DNA of 64,000 nucleotides from Clostridiales bacterium (GTDB lineage: Bacteria > Bacillota > Clostridia > Saccharofermentanales > Saccharofermentanaceae), in contig JAGCGK010000120.1 of the NCBI GenBank assembly GCA_017649645.1, forward strand, positions 19,850 to 83,849. The letters run 5' to 3'. The position numbers and the translations under genes were made by a program. The notes under the pieces are model-generated. The model was not told the DNA's origin, made no database searches, and was given only the letters and a program-made list of their open reading frames with translations. Shown in pieces: positions 49,690 to 59,558 of the stretch (the first letter of the stretch is position 1; the number at the start of each line of letters is the position of its first letter).

Positions 49690-49735
49690 AACCTCCTTTG
49701 TTTGATGACCCGATAGTATCATCACAAAGGAGGTT
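49690..49735 (-). repeat. Perfect 11-bp inverted repeat around a promoter
   Basis: AACCTCCTTTG (49690-49700) is the exact complement of CAAAGGAGGTT (49725-49735). One arm includes the ribosome site of the small membrane protein gene, the other falls in the promoter spacer. The arrangement matches that at 30197-30242. Confidence 0.75.
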
Positions 49736-49744
49736 AAGTCTCAA
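49715..49744 (-). promoter_or_regulatory. Promoter of the small membrane protein gene
   Basis: On the minus strand TTGAGA (49739-49744) and GATACT (49715-49720) are 18 bases apart, with transcription expected from about 49708. Confidence 0.5.
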
Positions 49745-49805
49745 TGTTTTCGGTAAGAGGTAAGATTACGACGGTAAGCGGTAAGATACCTCTGCCAAAT
49801 GCTTA

Positions 49806-50837
49806 TCAGAATACATTCTTCTTTCTGAAGAGAGCGTATCCTGCGCCGAAATAAACAGCAATCCAAACAATTGATTTGATGTTGTACTGGAGCTCGGCAG
49901 TCTCGACAGATACATATGCTCCGTCGATCTTATGAAGTTCTTTTTCTTCAAGGATAGCCATGTCCTGAGTAACAATGCTCATGATTGAATTGAACGGATG
50001 TCTTGAGATCTCATCGTTGTAGGATAGAGAATCAGAACTCAAGGATATGAATGCTGTTGTTCCAGGTACGAACTCTTCCTGCATACCTGCATTAGTCAAT
50101 ACGAAAACAGGATGACCAATGTACCAACCGAAATTGAAGTACTTGTCCTCATCAACTTCAAAGTCATCAGGATCTAATCCCATCTTCTCTATCTTCTTCT
50201 CACGGACTCTCTCATAATCCTTGAGCATTGCGTGATCGTATGCAAATGTTGTAGAAAGAGTTCCAGCAAGACTAAATGACATAACAAATACAACTGAAAG
50301 AATAACCGGTACTGCTCTGTTCTTGATGATCAATGCCAATACAGTAAAGAGAACTGAAGTAGCAACTACTGACAGCATCATTGAAAGCAGACGCAGGAAC
50401 ATCTCACCATCGTTAACATCAACACCAAAAGGAGAGATTGCAGAAGCGATAAGTCCTGCACCGATATATGCAACACAAAGAGCAACTGCATATGCTGCTT
50501 TGGAAATGATCGCAGAAGTAAAGATCTGGAATCTCGTGTGTCCGCCTGTAAGCTTGTTACGGATAAATCCGTCTCTATAGTCTCGTCCAACGAAGAGCGG
50601 GATGAACAATGCCAATACCATAGGTACCCACTTGTAAAAATACGATACAAATACCCAAGTAAGGAAACGTGATAATTCAGGCTCGATCTTTCCTTCTTCG
50701 CCCCTTGTGGCATAGACATATATCAGTGTCAATGCGATTACTGCAAGTATCGGAAGAAGAGCCATTACTCCTACAAGGATCCAGGAAAGCTTACTCTTAT
50801 AAAGTCTGTAGAATTCAAATTTCAATAACTCAATCAT
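49806..50837 (-). CDS. ABC-2 type permease (bacitracin/lantibiotic exporter class)
   Basis: This 343-residue permease has a span at about 20-42, a cluster of spans between 65 and 200, a large extracytoplasmic loop (about 205-320) and a terminal span before FRKKNVF. VPMVLALFIPLFVGRDYRDGFIRNKLTGG is the ABC-2 coupling region. It works with the ATPase encoded directly upstream, whose gene overlaps it by eight bases. The cargo is not evident. Confidence 0.85.
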   Translation of the reverse strand: MIELLKFEFYRLYKSKLSWILVGVMALLPILAVIALTLIYVYATRGEEGKIEPELSRFLTWVFVSYFYKWVPMVLALFIPLFVGRDYRDGFIRNKLTGGHTRFQIFTSAIISKAAYAVALCVAYIGAGLIASAISPFGVDVNDGEMFLRLLSMMLSVVATSVLFTVLALIIKNRAVPVILSVVFVMSFSLAGTLSTTFAYDHAMLKDYERVREKKIEKMGLDPDDFEVDEDKYFNFGWYIGHPVFVLTNAGMQEEFVPGTTAFISLSSDSLSYNDEISRHPFNSIMSIVTQDMAILEEKELHKIDGAYVSVETAELQYNIKSIVWIAVYFGAGYALFRKKNVF

Positions 50838-51732
50838 GATTCATTCCTCCTACGACATCAACGTAGAATTCCTCAAGATCGGTCTCTACAGTTCTAAGAT
50901 CAGTGATCTTGATTCCGGCATTCTTGGCGATCATCGCGATATCGATGATGTCAACTTCGCCGTGAATAGTAACCTTATCAGGGTTACTTATAAGTTCACT
51001 CTTGAATCCGTTTGCGTTAAGAAGAGCGTTATACTCCTGCGGATTACTTGACTTGATGATCATGAGTTTCTCACCTGCATGCTCGATATCATAAGCAGTA
51101 CATTCACGGATCATCCTTCCGTCTTCGATAAATCCGAATCTGGTAGCAAGCTTAGAAAGCTCAGAAAGGATGTGACTCGAGATAAGGATCGTGATACCCT
51201 TTTCTCGGTTGAGCTTAAGGAGCAAGTCACGTACCTCGATGATACCCTGAGGATCAAGGCCGTTGATAGGCTCGTCGAGAACGAGAACTTCAGGATCGCC
51301 GACCATGGCGATAGCGATTCCAAGACGCTGTCTCATACCGAGTGAGAACTTACCTGCTTTCTTGTTTCCCGTATTATCAAGTCCTACAAGTTTGAGGATC
51401 TCCTTGATAGAATCATCAAACTTCAAACCGAGATTCAGATACTGGAATTTAATGTTTTCCTCTGCTGATTTGTTTGCGTAGATAGACGGCAATTCTACAA
51501 GAGCACCTGTTGAACCCAATCTCTTTCTCTCATAACCGTATTCAATATTTCCTTTGGTCGGAACCTGAAGTCCGGTCATGATACGCATGATAGTTGTCTT
51601 ACCCGCACCGTTACGTCCTACAAGACCGTAGATATCACCCTTGTTGATCGTGATATTCACGTCTTTGAGGATCGGCTTGGTACCATAATTCTTGCAAAGC
51701 CCTGTGGCTTTCAATATCATTTGATCTTCCAT
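50830..51732 (-). CDS. ABC transporter ATPase (BcrA type)
   Basis: This 300-residue ATPase has Walker A GRNGAGKTT, signature FSLGMRQRLGIA, Walker B VLVLDEPINGLDP and an ISSHILSEL switch, plus the roughly 80-residue C-terminal extension of the BcrA/CcmA group. AAAGGGG precedes the ATG. With the permease it forms an export or antibiotic-resistance type transporter. Confidence 0.92.
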   Translation of the reverse strand: MEDQMILKATGLCKNYGTKPILKDVNITINKGDIYGLVGRNGAGKTTIMRIMTGLQVPTKGNIEYGYERKRLGSTGALVELPSIYANKSAEENIKFQYLNLGLKFDDSIKEILKLVGLDNTGNKKAGKFSLGMRQRLGIAIAMVGDPEVLVLDEPINGLDPQGIIEVRDLLLKLNREKGITILISSHILSELSKLATRFGFIEDGRMIRECTAYDIEHAGEKLMIIKSSNPQEYNALLNANGFKSELISNPDKVTIHGEVDIIDIAMIAKNAGIKITDLRTVETDLEEFYVDVVGGMNHD

Positions 51733-51782
51733 GATATTCCCCTTTCCATAAAAGTCTTTTCAATTATACACCAAAAACAAAA

Positions 51783-52562
51783 TTACAAATCTGCCAGTTC
51801 CTGAAGCTCGCGGATCTTGTATCCAACGTCTGAAGGAATATGTGCGTCAGATGAAGTTATTATCGGAACATTATGTTTATGAAGTATTTTGATAAGTTCC
51901 TTATCCATTCCGAGATTTGCAGTATCAGGACATCTTCTCTCAGCACCGCTGTTTTGATCTGCGTACATCTTCGAATCAGCAAGAGCAGATGCGAGCTTCT
52001 CATAATAATCGGTTAGAGAGAATGACGGTCTATGTCCGAAGAGACCAATGGTATCAGGATGTCCTATGCCGTCAAAGATCTTACTCTTCGCGAGAAGAAC
52101 TGAGTCTTCGAAATACCTGTGGTACGTCTTATCAACATCGATCCCTTCCCACAATTCAGCCTTGTGATCGAAGCCGAATCCGTCAACAAAATGCATGCTG
52201 CCGAGAAGGAAATCAAAGCCCCTCCCTTTGGTAAGATCAACGATCAGATCTTCGTACTCTTTGAAGTAGCAGACTTCAAGCCCGAACTTGATCTTAACCG
52301 GGAATTTCTCCTGCCTTACTTTGTCAATAAGGCGAAGGTATTCATCGTAGTTCTTGAAGGCTGCTTTTCTTTTAAACCAATCATTAATAAAGTCGCTTTT
52401 CTCGCAGACTTCTTTGTACATCGGAGAAAACTCCGGAAACATGTAGTTATGCTCGAGAAGCCTGATCTCGCTAAGTCCCGTCTCAACTGCCCTGTCAACA
52501 AATTGTCTTATCCAGTCGATGGTATAATCACCGCGTTCGATATGTATGTGTCCGTCTATCAT
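51783..52562 (-). CDS. PHP-domain histidinol-phosphatase-like hydrolase
   Basis: This 259-residue protein has the PHP metal motifs DGHIHIERGD, a central RLLEHNY and FGLEVCY, LLGSMHFVDGFGF, DGIGHPDTIGLFG and the terminal TSSDAHIP. Those are the HisJ/YtvP-like positions for three metals. No other histidine genes are nearby, so the substrate may be another phosphomonoester. The start has only a weak ribosome site (GGAATT). Confidence 0.85.
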   Translation of the reverse strand: MIDGHIHIERGDYTIDWIRQFVDRAVETGLSEIRLLEHNYMFPEFSPMYKEVCEKSDFINDWFKRKAAFKNYDEYLRLIDKVRQEKFPVKIKFGLEVCYFKEYEDLIVDLTKGRGFDFLLGSMHFVDGFGFDHKAELWEGIDVDKTYHRYFEDSVLLAKSKIFDGIGHPDTIGLFGHRPSFSLTDYYEKLASALADSKMYADQNSGAERRCPDTANLGMDKELIKILHKHNVPIITSSDAHIPSDVGYKIRELQELADL

Positions 52563-52665
52563 TTCTTTAATTCCTTGATGTTTTTTCCACTAGATTTTAT
52601 CACACACAAAAACAGGTCCGCGTGAGACCTGCTTTTATGAAAGAAATCAATCGTATTAATATTTC

Positions 52666-54474
52666 TCAAGGCTCTGTGCTCGGAGTAAATCCTTCAGGAT
52701 ATGAAAGGCCGTAACCTCTCTCGAAAACGCACTTATCCGTCAGGATATCCTGAACTGATCCGTACCACGGAGAAGGAAGTCTTCCGGTAAAGTCTGCGCA
52801 TCCGCACAAAACATCCGAGATACCCTTGCCTTCAGAACCCGGCAGATAGCACATAACTACGCTGTCCCAGCTACCATAATCTTCCTGATCGAGGATGACG
52901 TTTCTTCCTGCAATGATGCAGGTAACTGTAGGCTTACCGAGAGCCTTTGCTTCGTCGATCGCTTCCTGGTTACCCTTAAGTCCGCAGTCTCCGCAAAGCT
53001 GCATGTCTGCAGTATCGCCGTAACCTTCTGCGTATGATTTCTCACCTACGCAAAGAAGAACCACATCTGCTTCATTGGCTCTTTCAGGATCAGTGATGAC
53101 TTCGATGCCGTAATCAGCCGCATATGTCTCGAAAGCTTTTTGGATAGTCGTTACACCCTTGATGTCTTTGCTCGGACTTTCGATCCATCCTATCGTCCAA
53201 CCGCCGCACTGCGCCTGAGCGTTGTCTGCCGCCGGACCAGTGATATAGACTTTGGTGCCGCTCTTAAGAGGCAAAACATTATTATCGTTTTTGACCATTA
53301 CGAGGCTTTCTTCAACGAGTTTCTCTGCTACTTTTCTGTACTCGGCTGAACCGGTCTCCTGCTGCTTTGTCTGAAGATTCTCGCAGAGAGGATCAGCAAA
53401 GATGCCTGCATTCTGCTTAACTCTGATGATTCTCGTAACTGCATCGTTGATTCTGTCTTTGGTGATCTTGCCGTCGTTAACGCCTTTGATGATCGCAGCT
53501 TTTGCTTCTTTATACTTGTAGCTTGTCATGAACATGTCGATTCCGCAGTTAACTGCTGAGATGACCTGTTCTTCGTATGTAGCAGGTGATGTGTTATCGA
53601 TGGCATCGTAGTCGCTTACGATAAAGCCTTCAAATCCCATCTCGTTCTTGAGCTTCCAGATATAGTCGCCCTGCTCGTGCATCTTAAGACCATTGAGGGA
53701 TGTGTAGCTGACCATGATGGTCTGAACACCTGCATCGATCTGTGCCTGATATACGCTCATGAGTTCGTTGATCTCTGCTTCGCTGAGCTGAGCATCGCCT
53801 CTGTCGATGAGACGCGGCATGTCACTGCACTCGCCTGTTCCGTATACCGCATTTCCGTCTCCGAAAAAGTGCTTAGCGCACGCAACTATTCCGCCGTCGA
53901 CCAATCCTTTGGTATATGCCGAACTGAGTTTCTTGATCGTCTCGAGATCTGAGCCGTAGCTTTCGTATGTTCTTCCCCATCTCGGGTCAGTTGACTGAGC
54001 AACGCACGGGTACATGTTCCAGAGCATGTGACAAAGCTTTGCTTCGTCAGCTGTTATGAGACCTACCTGATAAGCAAGTTCCTCATCGTTAGCTGCGCCC
54101 TGTCCGATATTCTGCGGGAAATAAACTGCGTTGATGCAGTAGCCTACACCGTGAACATCATCCTGTCCGTAAAGATAAGGGATACCTGCTTCGGATTCGA
54201 TGGCTGCCTTCTGGTAAGTATCTACCAGTTCACGCCAGGCGGATGCTTCAATGCCGCCCATGTCACCGTAGATGCTTCCGTAGCAAACATCTTTCATCTC
54301 TTCTTCGGTGATACCTGCATAGACGACAGGCTGTACCATCTGAGCTGCTTTCTGCTCGAGGGTCATTTTCTTGACGATCTTTTCCGGCGTCATCTCAGAA
54401 AGTTCCTTGGAACCGCAGGACACACAAGAAAAAAGCATCATAGTTGCCAACAGTAGCGAAAATACTTTTTTCAT
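52666..54474 (-). CDS. GH3 beta-glucosidase lipoprotein
   Basis: This 602-residue lipoprotein has a lipobox near VSCGS, then a GH3 barrel with YGQDDVHGV, DPRWGRTYESYGSD, KHFFGDG (Lys201/His202) and the nucleophile in IVSDYDAIDN (Asp288). The second GH3 sandwich domain carries VVLLCVGEKSYAEG. There is no fibronectin III tail. The enzyme should sit on the outer face of the membrane and release sugars from beta-glucans or xylo-oligosaccharides. It fits the xylanase and esterase elsewhere in the window. Confidence 0.92.
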   Translation of the reverse strand: MKKVFSLLLATMMLFSCVSCGSKELSEMTPEKIVKKMTLEQKAAQMVQPVVYAGITEEEMKDVCYGSIYGDMGGIEASAWRELVDTYQKAAIESEAGIPYLYGQDDVHGVGYCINAVYFPQNIGQGAANDEELAYQVGLITADEAKLCHMLWNMYPCVAQSTDPRWGRTYESYGSDLETIKKLSSAYTKGLVDGGIVACAKHFFGDGNAVYGTGECSDMPRLIDRGDAQLSEAEINELMSVYQAQIDAGVQTIMVSYTSLNGLKMHEQGDYIWKLKNEMGFEGFIVSDYDAIDNTSPATYEEQVISAVNCGIDMFMTSYKYKEAKAAIIKGVNDGKITKDRINDAVTRIIRVKQNAGIFADPLCENLQTKQQETGSAEYRKVAEKLVEESLVMVKNDNNVLPLKSGTKVYITGPAADNAQAQCGGWTIGWIESPSKDIKGVTTIQKAFETYAADYGIEVITDPERANEADVVLLCVGEKSYAEGYGDTADMQLCGDCGLKGNQEAIDEAKALGKPTVTCIIAGRNVILDQEDYGSWDSVVMCYLPGSEGKGISDVLCGCADFTGRLPSPWYGSVQDILTDKCVFERGYGLSYPEGFTPSTEP

Positions 54475-54652
54475 AAACTACACCCCATAGTCATAGAATT
54501 ATGAGACCATCATATTTATGCTTCCTGAAATCAACTTGAAATAAATCTGAATCTTAGTTCGTCATTATTAATGATGTCATCAAAAACCAGCCTATACGGA
54601 TGATACTTATGGTATATACTATGGGCGGGACACATATATAAAGGAGACAAAA

Positions 54653-55393
54653 ATGAAAAACAGAAAATTCATTACTACTGTCGCTGCTTTAACCATCGCT
54701 TCCACAATGATGATCGCAAGCGGATGCAGCAAGGAAGAGACAAAGGAAACAGCAGCCGAAGAAACAACAACTGCAGCTAATGAGACAGCGGCTGAGGCTG
54801 TCTCGGAAGTTTTGGAAGAAGAAACCGAGAGTGAGCCGGAAGTTATAATCGAGACTGATTACGAGAGCCCGACGGGAATGAAAGACGGCGATCAGTTCGA
54901 GGTATCGATCATGCTCGAAGGCATGGAAGAGACCGTTTCTTATGAGCACGTCATCAACTCGGGTGTGGGCTTTGAGATGGACTTCGAATGCGAGATCCTC
55001 AACCGCGTCAGTGAGGCAGATAAAGAGACATTCATCTCGATGTATGAGGATCAGAGCAATCCGCAGATCTTTTTCGAGGTAGAGTATGAAGGCGACAGCA
55101 CAGATAATGTTGCTTCATCAATAAGTTCACTTCTCTCGGGAAGCTACGAACTTACGCAGGATACATACAAGCTCGATAATGCAGGCGCATGCACAAGGAT
55201 CGTTGCTTCAAGCACAACAGGCGACAACACCGTGCAGACGATCTACATCATTCCTGCTGGAAATGGTTCCGTAGTTGCGACTGCACATTATACTCTCGAG
55301 AGCACAGAAGGATTCGGAAGCAGATTCAACCAGATGGCAAACACCATCATCATTATCGAAAACAATTCCGCAAACCTGACCGCGATCGGATAA
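54653..55393 (+). CDS. Hypothetical lipoprotein
   Basis: This 246-residue protein has a signal peptide with MIASGC lipobox, an Ala/Thr/Glu linker (about 28-60), and a beta-rich domain of about 170 residues with regular ..QIFFEVEYEGDS.., ..TRIVASSTTGDN.. strands. No family is recognised. TATACT and AAAGGAG precede the ATG. It is a single-gene unit ending in a strong terminator. Confidence 0.6.
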   Translation: MKNRKFITTVAALTIASTMMIASGCSKEETKETAAEETTTAANETAAEAVSEVLEEETESEPEVIIETDYESPTGMKDGDQFEVSIMLEGMEETVSYEHVINSGVGFEMDFECEILNRVSEADKETFISMYEDQSNPQIFFEVEYEGDSTDNVASSISSLLSGSYELTQDTYKLDNAGACTRIVASSTTGDNTVQTIYIIPAGNGSVVATAHYTLESTEGFGSRFNQMANTIIIIENNSANLTAIG

Positions 55394-55410
55394 TAATTTT
55401 TGCATATGAT

Positions 55411-55446
55411 AAATGCACCGATGAGAAAATTCTCACCGGTGCATTT
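55411..55446. terminator. Bidirectional terminator
   Basis: AAATGCACCG pairs with CGGTGCATTT, with an inner TGAGAA/TTCTCA stem. TTTTTATG follows on plus, so it ends the lipoprotein gene and probably the convergent exporter operon. Confidence 0.8.
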
Positions 55447-55466
55447 TTATGTGAAACTTCCTTTTG

Positions 55467-57812
55467 TTATTCTCTTATGAGTTTGTAAGCGGATATCTTT
55501 TTGATCCTGTGAGACAGGAACCAAACGAGAATAAATGTGACGACCGTTCCTGATACGACGGAGGCTAACGGCATCCACGGAAGTTCTTCAAGGGTACTTC
55601 TATATATTCCCAAATTCTTCAGTATAAGGCTCAAAAATCTGTTGGCATTCATAAATCCGATGAGCGAACCGATAGCAAGACCGATTACAATGTTCGGCAT
55701 CAGCGACAGCGTAAGTTCCATCCTGAGCTGGGAACTCGTGAAGCCGAGTGACTTCTTGATACCGATCTCCTTCTGGCTCTTGATGATGATCGTCTTAACG
55801 AGCAATACCATCGACAGGAAGATGATAACGATCGAGACTATGATAAAGACAAAGCAGAGAGCCTTGGCAACCATAAGATCCACATCATCACCATTCTTGA
55901 TATAGTCATAAGCATTGGAATAGTAATAAAGCTTATCCCCATAAATCTCCTGGATATTCTCCAGGACACTCTTGGATGACTCGTAATCTGTCACGGAAAA
56001 GGTCATCTCAACCCAGCGAGGTGAATATTCAATATTGAGAGCTTCAAGACCATCTGCCGTCATCCTTGCGACCACACCAAAATTATATGTAGTCTGGCAA
56101 AGACCCGTCACTACATATGTACCCTCATAACCTGAACATGCAACTTCGATCTCATCTCCGACCTTGATATCACAATTGTCCGCGAGCGTATTTCCGATAA
56201 CGATCTCATTACTTAAGACCGGAACACGTCCTTCGGTCAGGTTCATGTTATTAACATAAGCCCAATCGTCCGAAACAGTAATTTCCGTTAAGGTTCCCTT
56301 TATCGTTGCTACGATATACATCTCTGTCCAGGCTTTATCTACACCCGGAATATCTCTTATATCTTCTGCATCCGTATTCTCCTCGAAAATGAGACTTGCT
56401 TCGCTGCTTGTATCTGAAAGAAGCTTATAAAGATTCATTGTCTTATATGCAATGTTGTACGTGAAAAATACCGATATCGATAAGGTGATTCCGACGACAG
56501 CCATGATGAAGATTATAAGAAGGTTCTGCTTCTTGTTCCTAAAAGCACTCTTAAGAGAGAGTATCCATACGATCGGACCGGATGTGATCTCGACCGGGAA
56601 ACTGTTCTTCTTGAATGTGTGACTTTTCAATCCGAATCTTATAGCTGTTACAGGATCTATCGTACTGATCCTCATGGTGGACAAGTATGATACGATCATC
56701 GTCGCGCCGACTGTGAAAGCTCCCGTGATAAGAAAAGCCGTCAGATTAAACGGAGGTTTCCAGATCGTTCCCGTCATTCTTCGAAGAAGCCGCTCCTCAA
56801 AGATAGGAAGCGAGATATAGAGTAATACCGTACTTACAGCAAATCCGACCGACGATGTTATGGTAAATTCCAGTATCTGCGCAAGTCTAAGCTGACTTCC
56901 CGTATATCCCAGAGATTTGAGAGCACCGAGATTAACGATATTCTGTTCAATACTGTTCGATATACGGAAGTAGATAACGGTAACTACAACGAGGGTAATG
57001 ATGACGGCAAATACACACAAGATTGCAGATACGATATTGATCATATACAAACTGGCCTTTATCGTTTCCGGCAAAGAGAAATAATATGCATCAAGTCCCT
57101 TGATATTGAAATCCGCCAGCATCGCCTGAACATATTCTTCGGTATTAACACCATCCTTAAGCTGGATATCGAAAAATCTGTTCATGTTGTCATCGTCCTT
57201 GATCTGAATGAAATCGTAGGAAGAAAGATATACAGGGGAAGCACCGGATAAAGTCTCATACGAACCAGCGAGAGTAAATGAATACTCTTTTCCGTTGATC
57301 TTCATCTTTATCTCGTCTCCGATACTATATTTATTCCTGAACCTGCCTTTCAAAGCGCTATAAGGCAAGTAGATCGGATTTGCATATTCTTCATCAGATC
57401 TCTCGATAAACATCGGAGCGCCGATCTCTCCATAATCATCAAGTGCTCCGAAACGCATATTGAACGTTTCTTTATCTTCTGAACTTATACTGTCAAAATT
57501 ATCCTCATTAAAGATGACTTCGCACTCACAGATGGTAAACATCTGCTCCTCGTAAGTTTCAATTGACGGATCGTTTTCAATGTAATTTGCTACATTTTCC
57601 TCATTGGAAACATCATCATCATATTGATAGACATAGAGAATAACATCCGCTGAATTCAGTTCCTCTGCCTTCGTATCATAATGATTGTTGTAACCCATAA
57701 CGATACAAAGTCCGAACTGGAGCATGAAAGATGACAGCACAACGATCAGGACAAAGCTGATCATATGAGAAAGATCATTACGGAAATTGGATTTGATCAG
57801 TTTCGTTAGCAT
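55467..57812 (-). CDS. FtsX/MacB-type ABC permease (second exporter)
   Basis: This 781-residue permease has an N-terminal span, an extracytoplasmic domain (about 45-250), central spans with LGALKSLGYTGSQLRLAQ, a second extracytoplasmic domain and terminal spans with EIGIKKSLGFTSSQLRMEL. The two coupling motifs show the internal duplication of FtsX permeases. The start is three bases after the ATPase stop. It is the last gene of a five-gene unit with regulator, kinase and surface protein. Confidence 0.88.
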   Translation of the reverse strand: MLTKLIKSNFRNDLSHMISFVLIVVLSSFMLQFGLCIVMGYNNHYDTKAEELNSADVILYVYQYDDDVSNEENVANYIENDPSIETYEEQMFTICECEVIFNEDNFDSISSEDKETFNMRFGALDDYGEIGAPMFIERSDEEYANPIYLPYSALKGRFRNKYSIGDEIKMKINGKEYSFTLAGSYETLSGASPVYLSSYDFIQIKDDDNMNRFFDIQLKDGVNTEEYVQAMLADFNIKGLDAYYFSLPETIKASLYMINIVSAILCVFAVIITLVVVTVIYFRISNSIEQNIVNLGALKSLGYTGSQLRLAQILEFTITSSVGFAVSTVLLYISLPIFEERLLRRMTGTIWKPPFNLTAFLITGAFTVGATMIVSYLSTMRISTIDPVTAIRFGLKSHTFKKNSFPVEITSGPIVWILSLKSAFRNKKQNLLIIFIMAVVGITLSISVFFTYNIAYKTMNLYKLLSDTSSEASLIFEENTDAEDIRDIPGVDKAWTEMYIVATIKGTLTEITVSDDWAYVNNMNLTEGRVPVLSNEIVIGNTLADNCDIKVGDEIEVACSGYEGTYVVTGLCQTTYNFGVVARMTADGLEALNIEYSPRWVEMTFSVTDYESSKSVLENIQEIYGDKLYYYSNAYDYIKNGDDVDLMVAKALCFVFIIVSIVIIFLSMVLLVKTIIIKSQKEIGIKKSLGFTSSQLRMELTLSLMPNIVIGLAIGSLIGFMNANRFLSLILKNLGIYRSTLEELPWMPLASVVSGTVVTFILVWFLSHRIKKISAYKLIRE

Positions 57813-57815
57813 AAC

Positions 57816-58577
57816 TTACCATCCCATTTCCGTAAGGAATGCGCGCAGTTTATCATGACGCTCTTTGTCGCCCGTCTTATACGGTCCGAGATCACATTCA
57901 CCGCATATCGTACCGTCTTTGAAATATATGATCCTGTTTCCTCTTCTGGCCGACTTCATATCGTGTGTGACCATGAGGATAGACTGTCCGTTCTGATTGA
58001 TCTCGGTAAGGATATTAAGTACCGCATCACTTGATGAACTGTTAAGTGATCCCGTAGGCTCATCCGCAAATACCATATCCGGCGAATTGATAACGGCACG
58101 AACGATACCTACACGCTGTGCTTCACCGCCTGATAGCTGGTTAGGAAATTTACGCCAGAGCTCAGGACCGATCCCGACCTTCTTAAAAAGATCCTTAGCC
58201 TTTGCAGCGAGCTGCTTTTTGTTTTGTCCCGTGAGAAGGCCTGCGGTAAGGACATTATCCATAACGCTCATAGTCTCCATGAGATATACCTGCTGGAAGA
58301 CAAAACCGCAGTGCTTGCGTCTGAAGATGGCAAGCTGGTCACTGGTGAAGTTCGTGATATTCCTGTCGCTGAAATATACCTGTCCCATGCTCGCTTTATC
58401 CATTCCGGAAAGCGCGTAGAGAAGAGTGGATTTACCTGCACCCGAAGAACCCATGATGACGGTAAAATCGCCCTCATAGATCTCGGTATCCAGATTCTTT
58501 ATAATGTGTCGCTGAACTCCTCCGGTCGAGAAACTCTTACAAAGCTTCTCGGTCCGTATGATGCTCTTTTTAGGCAT
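57816..58577 (-). CDS. ABC transporter ATPase (second MacB/LolD type)
   Basis: This 253-residue ATPase has Walker A GSSGAGKST, Q-loop CGFVFQQVYLM, signature LSGGEAQRV, Walker B MVFADEPTGSLNS and the VTHDMK switch. It shares the EMGW ending with the ATPase at 23272-24033. The start at MPKKSII is set by GAGGG upstream. It overlaps the end of the surface protein gene by eight bases. An earlier in-frame ATG would extend the overlap to 44 bases. Confidence 0.9.
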   Translation of the reverse strand: MPKKSIIRTEKLCKSFSTGGVQRHIIKNLDTEIYEGDFTVIMGSSGAGKSTLLYALSGMDKASMGQVYFSDRNITNFTSDQLAIFRRKHCGFVFQQVYLMETMSVMDNVLTAGLLTGQNKKQLAAKAKDLFKKVGIGPELWRKFPNQLSGGEAQRVGIVRAVINSPDMVFADEPTGSLNSSSSDAVLNILTEINQNGQSILMVTHDMKSARRGNRIIYFKDGTICGECDLGPYKTGDKERHDKLRAFLTEMGW

Positions 58578-59466
58578 ATGCTTTTTCCCTCTTCTTACGG
58601 ATAATAGTTCCAACTACTATTACTAATAATACTACACCGCCTGCGACCCACAATCTGCGATCCATGTAGATCGGTTCCTTCTCGATAACAGGCTCTATGA
58701 CAGGCTCGACTACCGACAGCGTAACGGATGATTCGTTGCTATATACGTTGCCCTGTGCGTCTTCGTATGTTACCTCTGCCACTATGTCACCTGTGCCGAG
58801 AGCTGTAGACAAGACGGAAAGATCCACATCCACACTGTTTTCGATAGGGATGGATCCAATGAAATCATCTGTTGTCTGGATATTGTTGCCCTTTAAGACC
58901 ACATTAACATTATAAATATCGCTCTTACCCGTATTATTTACGCGAAGCGAGCAGCTCGTCTTACCGTCAATGATGACACTGTCTCTCGTAAGCTTCATTC
59001 CGGTAACAGAGAGCTTCGGGATCTGCACGATCGGAACAGTAAGTTCGGCCTCATCTTCGAAAAAGCGCCAGTCATCTTCCTCATACGCATACTTAACATT
59101 AACGGAATAAGTGTTAGGAAGAAGATCCGATTTCGTAGTCATCTCAACAGCCACATCAAATTCCGCTTCCTTGTCGACGGAATCCACATAGATGCTGTTT
59201 GTTCCTGACTTCGGAACGATATTATTCTCTTCGCTCGAAAGTGTGAGTTTGATATTAGTGAGTTTTTTCTTCGATTCATTCTTCATGTGAATGGTAAGTT
59301 CGAAATCATCACCTGCTTTGATCTCATCCTTGTCGATGTCGCTTCCCGTGATGATAAGTCTAGGTACCACGTCAGCCTTAACAGGTACTTTGAAACCGGC
59401 CAGAATGCCTGTCATACTTAATCCCATTATTCCTATGGAAAGTATCTTCGCGAAAACATTTTTCAT
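58570..59466 (-). CDS. Membrane-anchored surface protein with CARDB-like domains
   Basis: This 298-residue exported protein has a signal peptide (1-32), then two or three immunoglobulin-like beta domains (PRLIITGSDIDKDEIKAGDDFELTIHMKN; LSVTGMKLTRDSVIIDGKTSCSLRVNNTGKSDIYNV) of the CARDB/NPCBM-associated kind. A C-terminal span near 274-292 is followed by a basic KKREKAYA tail. In this operon it may act as a sensor, chaperone or periplasmic adaptor for the exporter. GGAGA precedes the chosen ATG. Confidence 0.75.
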   Translation of the reverse strand: MKNVFAKILSIGIMGLSMTGILAGFKVPVKADVVPRLIITGSDIDKDEIKAGDDFELTIHMKNESKKKLTNIKLTLSSEENNIVPKSGTNSIYVDSVDKEAEFDVAVEMTTKSDLLPNTYSVNVKYAYEEDDWRFFEDEAELTVPIVQIPKLSVTGMKLTRDSVIIDGKTSCSLRVNNTGKSDIYNVNVVLKGNNIQTTDDFIGSIPIENSVDVDLSVLSTALGTGDIVAEVTYEDAQGNVYSNESSVTLSVVEPVIEPVIEKEPIYMDRRLWVAGGVVLLVIVVGTIIRKKREKAYA

Positions 59467-59537
59467 ATAGGGTATCTCCATTTCATACTGATTGACAAAT
59501 AGAGAATATCCCAACAAACATTAAGTGTCTTTGCGTT

Positions 59538-59557
59538 AACCTTAAGGGAACCTTAAG
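59538..59557 (-). promoter_or_regulatory. 11-bp direct repeat, candidate OmpR-type regulator site
   Basis: AACCTTAAG occurs twice, starting at 59538 and 59549, separated by GG. Tandem half-sites with 11-bp period are the binding mode of OmpR/PhoB regulators. The element sits between the kinase stop and the surface protein gene, directly next to a regulator of that family. Confidence 0.6.
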
Positions 59558-59558
59558 A

